A stretch of DNA of 64,000 nucleotides from Pseudomonas sp. PA27(2017) (GTDB lineage Bacteria; Pseudomonadota; Gammaproteobacteria; Pseudomonadales; Pseudomonadaceae). Position numbers and translations under genes: made by a program. This document shows, in pieces, positions 21,259 to 29,615 of this stretch; the stretch's first letter is position 1; each line of letters starts with the position of its first letter. The stretch lies in NCBI RefSeq assembly GCF_001945445.1, contig NZ_MSXW01000061.1, forward strand, positions 441,346 to 505,345, written 5' to 3'. The notes below the pieces were generated by a model, which saw only the letters and a list, made by a program, of their open reading frames with translations, searched no databases and was not told where the DNA came from.

Positions 21259-22176
21259 ATGCGTCAGGTTCTCGTCGTTCACTTTTCACAGACTGGCCAA
21301 TTGAACCGCCTGGTGCAATCGGTCTGTGCGCCCTTGCAGACGAGTGACGGCGTCCAGGTCGACTTTCTGGCCCTGCAACCGGCCCTGCCGTTCCCCTTTC
21401 CCTGGCCCTTTCTCGGCTTCTTCCGGATCTTCCCGGAAACCGTGCTGATGAAACCGCAGCCGCTGCTGCCGTTGGCCGTCGACCCTGACAAGCGGTACGA
21501 CCTGATCATTCTCGCCTATCAGGTGTGGTTCCTGTCGCCCTCGCTGCCCTTCACCAGCTTTCTCGCCTCCCCCGAGGCCGCCTCGCTGCTCAAGGGTACG
21601 CCGGTGGTGACGCTGATCGGCTGTCGCAACATGTGGCTGATGGCCCAGGAGAAGGTCAAGGCACGCCTGCAAGCGCTGGGCGCGCGGCTGGTCGACAACG
21701 TGGTGCTGACCGATGCCTGCGGCACGGCGGCCAGCTTTCTGGCCACGCCCCTGTGGATGTTCACCGGTCGGCAGAAGCCCTACAGCTGGGTGCCGCGCGC
21801 CGGTATCGACGACGGCGAACTGGCGGCTGCCAGCCGATTCGGCGATGCCATGACGCGCCGCCTGCTGGCTGACGAGCGGCCCATCGAGCAGCCGATGCTC
21901 GCCGGCCTGGGCGCGGTGAAAGTGGATGAAAAGCTGATCGCCAGCGAGAAGGTCGGCAATCGCAGCTTCACCCTGTGGAGCCGCCTGCTGTCGGCGCTCG
22001 GGCCGCAGCAGAGCCGTCGCCGTGGTGCCGGGCTGGTCGTCTATATCGTTTTCCTGATCTGCCTGATCATCACCGTGGTGCCGATCACTGCGGTGCTGAA
22101 GAAGTTGCTGGCGCCGCTGTTCAAGGCGCGTATCCAGCGTGAAAAGGCCTATTTCGCCGGGCCCTCCGGCGAGTGA
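21259..22176 (+). CDS. darA: Dialkylresorcinol-condensing enzyme DarA-like
   Basis: DarA acts with DarB to condense and aromatise two fatty-acid-derived beta-keto acyl chains into a 2,5-dialkyl cyclohexanedione/resorcinol. The 305-residue protein opens with the flavodoxin-like MRQVLVVHFSQTGQLNRLVQ and contains the family's hydrophobic FPFPWPFLGFFRIFPETVLM and AYQVWFLSPSLPF. A membrane helix near the C-terminus (VVYIVFLICLIITVVPITAV) is usual for the family. The frame is open to 21190, but the chosen ATG gives the family start. A GTGA sequence at its end could couple it to darB. Confidence 0.85.
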   Translation: MRQVLVVHFSQTGQLNRLVQSVCAPLQTSDGVQVDFLALQPALPFPFPWPFLGFFRIFPETVLMKPQPLLPLAVDPDKRYDLIILAYQVWFLSPSLPFTSFLASPEAASLLKGTPVVTLIGCRNMWLMAQEKVKARLQALGARLVDNVVLTDACGTAASFLATPLWMFTGRQKPYSWVPRAGIDDGELAAASRFGDAMTRRLLADERPIEQPMLAGLGAVKVDEKLIASEKVGNRSFTLWSRLLSALGPQQSRRRGAGLVVYIVFLICLIITVVPITAVLKKLLAPLFKARIQREKAYFAGPSGE

Positions 22177-22196
22177 AGCGGGCCGAGGACAAGTTC

Positions 22197-23354
22197 ATGG
22201 CAATACCCGTATTCATCAATCGCATCAGTGCCTGCCTGCCCCACGAGCCCGTGGGCAACGAGCAGATGGAGTCGCGCCTCGGCATGGTCGGCGGCAAGCC
22301 GTCGCGGGCGCGCAAGCTGATCCTGCGGCGCAATGGCATCCAGCAGCGCCACTACGTCATCGACCCGATCAGTGGCGAGCCGAGCATGAGCAACGCCCAG
22401 CTCAGTGCCGAGGCGATTCGCGGTCTGGCCGGCGATGGCTTCACCCTGGACGAACTGGAGTGCCTGGTCGCCAGCACCTCGTCGCCCGACCAGGTGATGC
22501 CCGGCCATGCAGTCATGGTGCACGGTGAGCTGGGCAACCCGCCCTGCGAGGTGGCGACCACCGCCGGCATCTGCGTATGCGGGATGACCGCCCTGAAATA
22601 CGCCTGGATGAGCGTGGCCAGCGGGCAGAGCGGTAATGCCGTGGCCTGCGGCTCGGAAGTGGCTTCGGCATTGATGCAGGCGCGCAACTTCAACGCCGAA
22701 TACGAGAGCCGCGTCGACGAGCTGGAGACGCACCCCGAGATCGCTTTCGAGAAGGACTTCCTGCGCTGGATGCTTTCCGATGGAGCGGGCGCCGTATTAC
22801 TGCAGGACCGACCCAACCAGGCCGGCCTGAGCCTGCGCATCGACTGGCTGGATATCTACTCCTTCGCCGACCAGATGCCAGCATGCATGTACGCCGGTGC
22901 CGAGATGCAGGACGGTGCGCTGCGCGGCTGGAGCCGCTATGACGCCGACCAGCGCGCGCACCGCTCGGTGATGGCCATCAAGCAGGACGTCAAGCTGCTC
23001 AACGACAACATCGTCCGCTTCACCGTGGTCGAGGCGTTGCGCCGTATCATGGCGCGCCGCGAGTTGCGCGTAGCGGACATCGACTGGCTCCTGCCGCATT
23101 ACTCGTCCGAGTTCTTCCGCGAGCGCCTGGCGGCTGGCCTGGCCGAGGTCGACCTGCCGATTCCCATGGAGCGCTGGTTCACCAACCTGACCAGCAAGGG
23201 CAATACCGGTGCAGCGTCGATCTTCATCATGCTCGAAGAGTTGTTCAATGGCGGGCACCTGCGCAGTGGCCAGAAATTGCTCTGCTACGTGCCGGAAAGT
23301 GGGCGTTTCTCCAGCGCATTCATGCATCTGACGGTGGTCGGCAATGAAGCTTGA
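22197..23354 (+). CDS. darB: KAS III-like ketosynthase DarB
   Basis: DarB is the FabH-like ketosynthase that makes the first C-C bond of dialkylresorcinols. The 385-residue protein has a cysteine pair in TTAGICVCGMTALKYAW where FabH has its active-site Cys, a His in WLLPHYSSEFFRE and an Asn in TSKGNTGAASIF, which together fit the Cys-His-Asn triad. ATG 22197 has GAGG upstream; a GTG at 22173 overlapping the darA stop is the alternative. The next gene overlaps its end by 11 bases. Active site assignment is by eye. Confidence 0.83.
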   Translation: MAIPVFINRISACLPHEPVGNEQMESRLGMVGGKPSRARKLILRRNGIQQRHYVIDPISGEPSMSNAQLSAEAIRGLAGDGFTLDELECLVASTSSPDQVMPGHAVMVHGELGNPPCEVATTAGICVCGMTALKYAWMSVASGQSGNAVACGSEVASALMQARNFNAEYESRVDELETHPEIAFEKDFLRWMLSDGAGAVLLQDRPNQAGLSLRIDWLDIYSFADQMPACMYAGAEMQDGALRGWSRYDADQRAHRSVMAIKQDVKLLNDNIVRFTVVEALRRIMARRELRVADIDWLLPHYSSEFFRERLAAGLAEVDLPIPMERWFTNLTSKGNTGAASIFIMLEELFNGGHLRSGQKLLCYVPESGRFSSAFMHLTVVGNEA

Positions 23355-23751
23355 TGACGTTCCCCAGGACCCGGATTCCGCCTACGGCGGGCACAGCAAG
23401 CTGCTTTACGCCGTCGATGACAAAGGGCATTACCAGGGGGCGCAGAGCGCCGGCTGGGAGCCCGAGTCCTATTCCACCCAACTGGCCGTCGCCGAGCTGC
23501 AGGCCCAGGAAGCCGAGGCCCATGCCGCCTGGCAGCGCGGCGAGGTGTCGCCGCTCAAGTGCCTGATGTATCGCTATCGCATGGACGAAGCGGCGCTCGC
23601 GCAGATCGCCGGGCTCTGGCAGTGGCGTGTGCGTCGGCATTTTCGACCCGAAGTCTACCGGCGCCTGAGCAATGCGCTGCTGGCCCGCTATGCCGAAGCC
23701 TTCGGCCTGAGCGTCGACGAACTGCGCCGTTATCAGAAGGAACTGCCATGA
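23344..23751 (+). CDS. Small protein of unknown function, possible HTH, in the darB-BtrH operon
   Basis: I do not recognise this 135-residue soluble protein. The N-terminal half is acidic and contains YGGHSKLLYAVDDKGHY; the C-terminal half is helical (MDEAALAQIAGLWQWRVRRH, then LARYAEAFGLSVDELRRY) and resembles the spacing of a helix-turn-helix domain, although a protein adaptor role is equally possible. It overlaps darB by 11 bases and the next gene by 4 (ATGA), so it is made together with them. Confidence 0.75.
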   Translation: MKLDDVPQDPDSAYGGHSKLLYAVDDKGHYQGAQSAGWEPESYSTQLAVAELQAQEAEAHAAWQRGEVSPLKCLMYRYRMDEAALAQIAGLWQWRVRRHFRPEVYRRLSNALLARYAEAFGLSVDELRRYQKELP

Positions 23752-24749
23752 CCGCCTTCGAGCACCGTCAGAGTGCCCACTGCGAAAGTGGCGTGATGGC
23801 CAGCTTGCTGACCCATGCCGGCCTGCCGATGAGCGAGCCGATGGCGTTCGGTTTGGCTTCGGGCCTGGCGTTCGCCTACTTGCCGATCGTCAAGCTTGGT
23901 GGCATGCCGCTGATCGCCTACCGCATGCCGCCGCGGCACCTGATCAAGACCCTCAGCAAGCGCCTCGGGGTGCGCCTGACCAGCCGTACGTTCAGCAATC
24001 CCGAGCAGGGCCGTACTGCGTTGAACGCAGCGCTGGACAGCGGGCGCCTGGCTGGCCTGCAGAGCTCGGTGTTCTGGCTGCCGTACTTTCCGCCGGAGAT
24101 GCGCTTTCACTTCAACGCCCATAACCTGCTGGCCTACGGGCGCGAGGGCGACGAGTACCTGCTCAGCGACCCGGTGTTCGAGGCGCCGGTGCGCTGCGCC
24201 GCCGAGGACCTGCAAAAGGCCCGCTTCGCCAAAGGGGCGCTGGCGGCCAAGGGGTTGATGTATTACCTGGACGACGTGCCGCAGGAACAGGACTGGCAGC
24301 GGTTGATTCGCCAAAGCGTGCTGTCCACCTCGCGGATCCTCGACGGCATGCCGCTGCCGTGGATCGGCATCCGTGGCATTCGCCACCTGGCCAAATGCGT
24401 TGAGTCGCTCGACCCGGCGCAGAGCAAGTACAACCGTTTGTACCTAACCCATATCGTGCGCATGCAGGAAGAGATCGGCACCGGCGGCGCTGGTTTTCGC
24501 TTCATGTACGCCAGCTTCCTGCAGGAGGCCGGCGAGAAGATCGGCGACGCCACGTTGCGCGAGGCCTCGACGCGTATGACCACCGTGGGCGACGACTGGC
24601 GCCAGTTCGCCTCGGCCTGTGTGCGCGCCAGCCGCAGCAAGGGCGAAGCGCCGGACTTCAGGCCGATTGCCGAGATGCTGCGGGGGATTGCCGATCAGGA
24701 GCGGGTGTTGATGAAAGAGTTGGGGGCTTGGGCCAAGCGTAGGGTCTGA
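23748..24749 (+). CDS. BtrH N-terminal domain acyltransferase-like protein
   Basis: The 333-residue protein belongs to the BtrH family (BtrH_N plus a C-terminal DUF4872-like helical region). BtrH itself moves an acyl chain from an acyl carrier protein to an aminoglycoside amine. A papain-like arrangement is visible: HCESGVMASLL near the start (Cys12), AHNLLAYG (His125) and LSDP (Asp141). It is the last gene of the plus-strand dar operon. I infer that it could join the carrier-bound polyene acid to the resorcinol hydroxyl, which would explain its presence here; other acyl transfers are possible. Confidence 0.75.
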   Translation: MTAFEHRQSAHCESGVMASLLTHAGLPMSEPMAFGLASGLAFAYLPIVKLGGMPLIAYRMPPRHLIKTLSKRLGVRLTSRTFSNPEQGRTALNAALDSGRLAGLQSSVFWLPYFPPEMRFHFNAHNLLAYGREGDEYLLSDPVFEAPVRCAAEDLQKARFAKGALAAKGLMYYLDDVPQEQDWQRLIRQSVLSTSRILDGMPLPWIGIRGIRHLAKCVESLDPAQSKYNRLYLTHIVRMQEEIGTGGAGFRFMYASFLQEAGEKIGDATLREASTRMTTVGDDWRQFASACVRASRSKGEAPDFRPIAEMLRGIADQERVLMKELGAWAKRRV

Positions 24750-24869
24750 GATAAGGCTGTAGGAGGGTCTGTGCGGAGCTTTTGTAGGATAGGCCGGGCG
24801 GCGATCCGCTTTAGCCTCGAGTTTTCTGAACAGCCCGCTTCACATGCTTGAGCTGTGATTTGCCAGAGT

Positions 24870-25115
24870 TATCGAATTGCTCTTGCGTTCGGTTCCGCTC
24901 TGACGAGCGGGTTACTTTTGGCATCGCCCCAAAAGTAACCAAAAGGTCTAGCCCCGACATTCGGCCCCGGCTTCGCCGGGGTTCCCTCACTCCATCGTTG
25001 TTCCGGGGGCCGGCCTGGAAGGGCCATCCATGGCCCATCAGGCCTCTCGCCGCATCCATGCGGCTCGTCCCCCTGCACAACGACTCCATTCGGCCTCCTG
25101 AAGGGGCGATTTGTG
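24870..25115. repeat. Long intergenic Pseudomonas-type repeat with several hairpins
   Basis: The gap 24750-25178 between convergent operons holds no convincing gene. It contains a block with a perfect 12-bp inverted repeat (GGTTACTTTTGG at 24910-24921, CCAAAAGTAACC at 24929-24940), a CCCCGG/CCGGGG hairpin (24965-24981), palindromic GGGCCATCCATGGCCC near 25021 and GCATCCATGC near 25053. I have seen near-identical blocks between genes in many Pseudomonas genomes; that is recollection, not a search. A 102-codon open frame runs through it and is probably not a gene. Confidence 0.6.
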
Positions 25116-25178
25116 TCGCCTGTTATTCCCGTGTAGGAGAAACATCAAAAAGTTAAAGCCAGCCAAACGCCCGCTGCG

Positions 25179-25730
25179 TTACAGCTGCAACTGCAGCACA
25201 TCGATTCCCGCCGTCAGCCCGGCAAAATCAGTTGTCTGGCTTGATCCCTCGATCAACACCGCCTGAGCCTCGAAGGCCTGGTCTTCATCGATCAGCACCA
25301 GCAGCGCCTGGCCGATCAGGCCGTCGGCCAGGTCCAGCCCAGCCAATGCCTGCAGGTGCTTCCATACGTGCGGACCGGCGCCGATGAACAGGTTCGGCCC
25401 TTCCAGCTCCAGTTGCGCGGCGACGTGAAAGCCGGCGGCATTGCTGACGCTGTTGACGAACTCGAAGGGCTTGGGCTGCAGCTGGTGCACGCACACGCTG
25501 TCGAGTAGCGAGCCCATGGTGCCCCTCGCCGGGTGGCGCGAGGCCAGGTACAGGCCGCAGTCACGGCGTATCTTAGCCTTGAGCGGTGCGGTGCACAGCA
25601 GGGCCTGCAGGATCAGCCGGTCGATTCGCCGTGGCGTGCTCGGCAGCCAGTTGATCAGCGCGGCCTTGAGGTCCTTGTCGGTGTTTTCCACATCCCCACG
25701 TACGCTGCAGGCCGCGATGGCATGGCTCAT
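25179..25730 (-). CDS. Half-length ketosynthase-like protein, probable chain length factor
   Basis: The protein has 183 residues and looks like the N-terminal half of a beta-ketoacyl synthase: FEFVNSVSNAAGFHVAAQLE is the stretch that precedes the active site in KAS I/II enzymes. At the active-site position the protein reads PNLFIGAGPHVWKHL, without a cysteine. That makes it similar in type to the short chain length factor of aryl polyene loci (ApeC), which pairs with a full ketosynthase. It overlaps the upstream ketosynthase by four bases (ATGA). It is the last gene of the second ketosynthase operon. Confidence 0.7.
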   Translation of the reverse strand: MSHAIAACSVRGDVENTDKDLKAALINWLPSTPRRIDRLILQALLCTAPLKAKIRRDCGLYLASRHPARGTMGSLLDSVCVHQLQPKPFEFVNSVSNAAGFHVAAQLELEGPNLFIGAGPHVWKHLQALAGLDLADGLIGQALLVLIDEDQAFEAQAVLIEGSSQTTDFAGLTAGIDVLQLQL

Positions 25731-26833
25731 GGTGCGTCTCCTGCGCAGCGTTGCAGCACCAGGCTGGCGTTATTGCCGCCAAAGCCGAAGAAATTGGACA
25801 GCAGCAGGCTGCGCTCGGCGACCGCCAGGGGCTGATCGGGCAGGGGGAGCAGGGCGTCCATGGCGTAGTCGCAGGCGGGCAGGTGGGCGAGGTTTTCCAC
25901 CAACAGCAGGGTTTCGGTCAGGCCGCAGGCGCCCAGGGTATGGCCGAGCCAGGGCTTGAGCACACAGAGGGGCGGCAGCGCTTCGCCGAACAGCAGGCGC
26001 ACCCCGTTGCTTTCGGCGCGATCGTTGGCGCCGGTGGCGGTGCCATGGGGTTTGACCAGGTCGATCTGCGCGGCGTCGATACCGGCGCTGCGCAAGGCTT
26101 CGCGCATCACCCACTCGATATGGCTGCCGTCTTCGCGGGTATTGGTCAGGCTGCTGGTGTCGCAGGCGCTGAAGCCGCCCAGCAGGCGGGCCAGTGGTGC
26201 CGGGCCCGGTTCGAGTGCCAGCAGCGTGGCCGCGTAGGCTTCACCCAACACCAGGCCATCGCGCTGCGGGTGGAAGGGTCGGTAATCGCCACTCGGCGAG
26301 ACCAGGCCCAGGGCGCCAAAGCCTTGTTGGGCAATGGCACTGGGGGTTTCGAAGGCCAACACCAGAGCCCGGCGATAGAGCCCGGCGCCGAGCATTCGGG
26401 CACCGTAGAGCAGGCCGTTGGCGGCGCTGGTGCAAGCGGTGTTGAGAGTGAAGGCATCGGCGAAGCCGAAGCGCACGCGCAGCCGTTCGGCGAGCAGGTC
26501 GAGGGAGGTCGAGTGGCTCGGGTGGAAGCCGCCCTGCTGCGCGGCGAGCGCCTCCAGCTCGTCGATGTCCAGGCTGGTGCTGGCGACGATCAGCAGGCAG
26601 TCGTCCGTTGCGCCGGGGTCGCCGCCCAGGGTTTCGCGGAGCAGCCGTTCGAAATGCTCGTCTAGGCTTTCATCGCCGGCCACGGCAAGGTACGGGCGCG
26701 GTTCCTGCAATTCATGCAGCAGCACGGTACTGGCCTGCGGCTTCGCGCCGCTGCGCAGGGCTGTATTGGCAGCGCACAGATCGGCGCCGAGGGCGCTGTG
26801 CAGGGCGCCTCGCTGCAGGTAAACGGGCGTCAC
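25727..26833 (-). CDS. Beta-ketoacyl-ACP synthase of the second ketosynthase module
   Basis: This 368-residue KAS II-like enzyme has the Cys-His-His triad in NTACTSAANG, KPHGTATGAND and WLGHTLGACG and the tail FFGFGGNNASLVLQ. The start is taken as GTG at 26833, overlapping the stop of the ACP gene (CAGTGA), because the frame upstream of it has no ketosynthase character. It is shorter than FabF (about 410). Its neighbours, an ACP and a cysteine-less half ketosynthase, suggest it acts as a dedicated KS/CLF pair. Confidence 0.85.
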   Translation of the reverse strand: MTPVYLQRGALHSALGADLCAANTALRSGAKPQASTVLLHELQEPRPYLAVAGDESLDEHFERLLRETLGGDPGATDDCLLIVASTSLDIDELEALAAQQGGFHPSHSTSLDLLAERLRVRFGFADAFTLNTACTSAANGLLYGARMLGAGLYRRALVLAFETPSAIAQQGFGALGLVSPSGDYRPFHPQRDGLVLGEAYAATLLALEPGPAPLARLLGGFSACDTSSLTNTREDGSHIEWVMREALRSAGIDAAQIDLVKPHGTATGANDRAESNGVRLLFGEALPPLCVLKPWLGHTLGACGLTETLLLVENLAHLPACDYAMDALLPLPDQPLAVAERSLLLSNFFGFGGNNASLVLQRCAGDAP

Positions 26834-27096
26834 TGCTGCTGCCTGATGAAGGCCGCGATACTGGCGATGCTGTTGAGAATGCGCCGACCGTCCTTGGCCC
26901 CTTCGATGCGCACACCGTAGTGCTGCTGCAGCGCCAAGGAGACCTGCAGGGCGTCCAGGCTGTCCATCTGGATGCGGCTCTGCTGGCCGAACAACGGCTC
27001 GTCGTCTGCGATGCTTTGCCAGTCGATGTCGTCTTCCTTGTCGCACTCGCGAATCAGCAATTGCTTGAGCTTTTCTTCTAGTAGTGTGTGGTCCAT
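26830..27096 (-). CDS. Acyl carrier protein of the second module
   Basis: The 88-residue protein has the phosphopantetheine attachment motif QMDSLDALQV, with the serine in the usual DSL context, and the length and acidic helices of an ACP. It overlaps the ABC permease gene by 19 bases upstream and the ketosynthase gene by four downstream. The start is the ATG that gives MDHTLLEEKLKQLL. Confidence 0.87.
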   Translation of the reverse strand: MDHTLLEEKLKQLLIRECDKEDDIDWQSIADDEPLFGQQSRIQMDSLDALQVSLALQQHYGVRIEGAKDGRRILNSIASIAAFIRQQQ

Positions 27097-28265
27097 TGCG
27101 TTTGCTGTACTCGTTTGTGGAACAGGAACAAGCCGCTGGCACCGGCCACCGCTGCAAACAGCAACAGGCGAGCGCACCACGGGGCTACGTCGTTCAGTGA
27201 GCCGTGGCCCACCAGCAGGGTAAGGAAGGCGTCCAGTGCCCAGCTCATCGGCGACACTTCCGCCAGCTGGCGCATGGCCTCGGGCATCACGCTCTTGGGC
27301 ACCATGATGCCGCCGATGGCTGCGAGGATGATATTGATCCCGCCGCCAAGCAATAGGGCTTGTTCACTACTGCGCGCCAAAGCGGCCAGCAACAGGCCCA
27401 GGCTGCTGGTGGCCAGGGCGATGCTGATGGCCAGCACGGCGTAGGCGAGCAGGCTGCCGTTGAGTTCCAGCGCGGGCAGGCCGGCCAGTGGCAGCCCGTG
27501 CACGCCGATCGTCAGCAGCACCGCGAACTGCACCAGATTGATGGCTAGGTACGGCAGCACCTTGCTCGCCGCCAGGGTGCCGAGCCCCAGGCTCAGGCAG
27601 CGGAAGCGCAGCAGCGCGCCGCTTTGTTGTTCGCGCTGGAAGCTGCCGGCCATCGGCAGCACCACGAAGAACATGCCGAAGATCAGCCAGGCCGGCACGC
27701 TCATCTGTGTGGCGTTGGCCTGGGCGCTGAGGTCGCCGCTGGCCAGGCGTTCCTGCTCGTCGATGCGGCTCTCGGTGCGCTGCTGGACCAGTTCGAGCTG
27801 CTCGTCGCGGCTGAGGCCTTGTTCCAGGGCGCCGCTGTCCTGCAGATAGGCGAGCAGCCGGGTCTGCGCCAGGGCGATGGTTACCGCAGCGTGCAGGCGC
27901 TGGCGCGACAGGCGGTCGAACTGCGCCGGAAAGCTCAGCGCCGGGCCCTGGTGAGGGGTGTCCAGCAGCCTCTCGTCGAAGTCCGCGGGCAGGCTGATGC
28001 GCGCCATCTGCGCCGGCCCATCGTCCAGCAGCTGGCTGTCCGGCAGTTGCGCCTGCAGAGCGTCGTGAAAGAAGCGGCTCGACTCGCTGGGCTGCGGGGT
28101 TTGCAGCACCAGTTGCAGTGGCGGCAGGCGGTCCTGCAGGTAGCTGGACATGGCGCCGGCCATGATCACCAGGAACAGCGTCGGCATGATGAACAGCACG
28201 GCCAGCGCGTGGGGGTCGCGAACCAGCAGGAGAATTTCCTTGCGAACCAGGGCGCGCAGTCTCAC
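27078..28265 (-). CDS. ABC-2 type transporter permease
   Basis: The 395-residue membrane protein has one N-terminal helix, a periplasmic region of about 190 residues, and a C-terminal block of five or six helices containing PAWLIFGMFFVVLPMAGSF and GGINIILAAIGGIMVPKSVM, as in ABC-2 exporters. Start GTG 28265 overlaps the stop of the ATPase gene (CTGTGA). With the ATPase it would export the product or a precursor across the inner membrane; ABC pairs of this kind also occur in flexirubin loci. Confidence 0.85.
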   Translation of the reverse strand: MRLRALVRKEILLLVRDPHALAVLFIMPTLFLVIMAGAMSSYLQDRLPPLQLVLQTPQPSESSRFFHDALQAQLPDSQLLDDGPAQMARISLPADFDERLLDTPHQGPALSFPAQFDRLSRQRLHAAVTIALAQTRLLAYLQDSGALEQGLSRDEQLELVQQRTESRIDEQERLASGDLSAQANATQMSVPAWLIFGMFFVVLPMAGSFQREQQSGALLRFRCLSLGLGTLAASKVLPYLAINLVQFAVLLTIGVHGLPLAGLPALELNGSLLAYAVLAISIALATSSLGLLLAALARSSEQALLLGGGINIILAAIGGIMVPKSVMPEAMRQLAEVSPMSWALDAFLTLLVGHGSLNDVAPWCARLLLFAAVAGASGLFLFHKRVQQTQWTTHY

Positions 28266-29146
28266 AGGCGACCTCCGTTGAGGCGCAGGTAAAGCTGCTC
28301 CAGGGACGGCCGACCGAAGCGCAGCAGGCTGGGCGTTTGCGGCTGTGCGGCGATGAAGCGGGTGATCGCCAGCAACTGCTCCACGTTCAGCGCGGCGATG
28401 CGCAGGCCGTTGGGCGTGAACTCCGCGCTCAGGCGGAGCTCGGCCAACAGCGCCGGCAACGCCTCGGGCACGCGTTCGGGCCACTCCAGAAACAGCCCCG
28501 GCTGGTCACCGAGCAACTGGTGCGTATCGACATCCAGCTGCACACGGCCTTCGTGCAGCAGCAGAATGCGGTCGGCGACCTTTTCCACTTCGTCCAGGTA
28601 ATGGCTGGTGTAAATCACCGCCTTGCCGTCGGCGGTCAGCTGCTGCACGGCGTCGAGCAGCAACTGCCGGCTGGCGGCATCGACGCCCACCGTGGCCTCG
28701 TCGAACAGGTACAGATCGGCCGGTTGCAACAGACCGATGGCGAAGTTCAGGCGCCGCTGCTCACCGCCGGACAGGCATTCGGCGCGGCGCTCGAGCTTGT
28801 CTACCAAGGCCGTGCTGGCGATGCAGCGTTCCAGGCGCTGGCGCCGCTCGCTGCCGCGCAATCGGTAAAGATCGGCGAACAGCGCGAGGTTCTCCCGCAC
28901 CTTCAGCCCGGCGTAGAAGGCCAGCTGCTGGGGCACCAGGCCCAGGCGCCGCTCGCCGTGCCAGGCGATCTGCCCATCCAGCGGCTGCAGCACGCCGCTG
29001 AGCAGCGACAGCAGGGTAGTCTTGCCGGCGCCGTTGCTGCCCAGCAGCCCTAGGCACTGGCCGGCATGCAGGTGCAGGTCGATGCCGTGCAGCGCCGGTT
29101 GCCCGGCGCCGGGGTAGCGATAAGCGAGGCGGCTGAGTTCAAGCAC
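28262..29146 (-). CDS. ABC transporter ATP-binding protein
   Basis: The 294-residue ATPase has Walker A GSNGAGKTT, the Q-loop VPQQLAFYAG, the signature LSGGEQRRLNF, Walker B DLYLFDEATVGVD and the H-loop TSHYLDE. Start GTG 29146 overlaps the stop of the upstream hotdog gene, and its stop overlaps the permease start, so the genes are translationally linked. A C-terminal extension of about 75 residues follows the nucleotide-binding domain, as in ABC-2 drug or polysaccharide exporters. Confidence 0.9.
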   Translation of the reverse strand: MLELSRLAYRYPGAGQPALHGIDLHLHAGQCLGLLGSNGAGKTTLLSLLSGVLQPLDGQIAWHGERRLGLVPQQLAFYAGLKVRENLALFADLYRLRGSERRQRLERCIASTALVDKLERRAECLSGGEQRRLNFAIGLLQPADLYLFDEATVGVDAASRQLLLDAVQQLTADGKAVIYTSHYLDEVEKVADRILLLHEGRVQLDVDTHQLLGDQPGLFLEWPERVPEALPALLAELRLSAEFTPNGLRIAALNVEQLLAITRFIAAQPQTPSLLRFGRPSLEQLYLRLNGGRL

Positions 29147-29546
29147 GGACGAGCACCAGCAGCAGCTTGCCATCCAGCAGCAGGCGCTCGCCTTCCTGCA
29201 CGCTGAACGCATAGAGCGCGCCGGCCGGGCTCAGGGCTTCCTGGGTCGCGCTGACCAGCAGGGCGCCTTCACGCCGGGTGGGGTGATAGTGCAGCTGCAA
29301 CTGGGAGAGTTTGCCGACCAGGGCCATTTCGATGGCGCTGTCGCTGCCGTATAAGGCACCATGCGCAGCGCACAACTGGGCAGCGGCCTCGAACAACAGG
29401 CTCGGCGAGGCGTTCTCGCCGAGGTTCTGCAGATGCTGCCAGCCGCTCAGGCCGCGAATGCCGGTGGCATCGTGGTCGAGCAGGGCATCCAGCCAGAGTG
29501 CCTGGCCCTGGTGCGGCAGCAGTGAGTGCAGTTGGGTGCGATCCAT
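29139..29546 (-). CDS. Hotdog-fold acyl-ACP dehydratase-like protein
   Basis: The 135-residue protein begins MDRTQLHSLLPHQGQALWLD, like the FabZ-type dehydratases of aryl polyene loci (ApeP begins with a similar LVPHAGDMILID). It has the central helix with LFEAAAQLCAAHGALYG and a beta-rich C-terminus. It is the first gene of the minus-strand second module. It could dehydrate the beta-hydroxyacyl-ACP made by this module; a thioesterase role cannot be excluded because the fold is shared. Confidence 0.75.
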   Translation of the reverse strand: MDRTQLHSLLPHQGQALWLDALLDHDATGIRGLSGWQHLQNLGENASPSLLFEAAAQLCAAHGALYGSDSAIEMALVGKLSQLQLHYHPTRREGALLVSATQEALSPAGALYAFSVQEGERLLLDGKLLLVLVRA

Positions 29547-29615
29547 GGCGGGCGTCTGGCGGCGGGCTGCTAAGCGAGCGCAGCAGTGTAACAGAGGGTA
29601 TTGGGGAGCAAGCGA

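Noticed and set aside
24848..25156. 102-codon open frame in the intergenic repeat
   Set aside because: It lies wholly inside the hairpin-rich repeat, lacks a ribosome site and has the low-complexity look of translated repeat.
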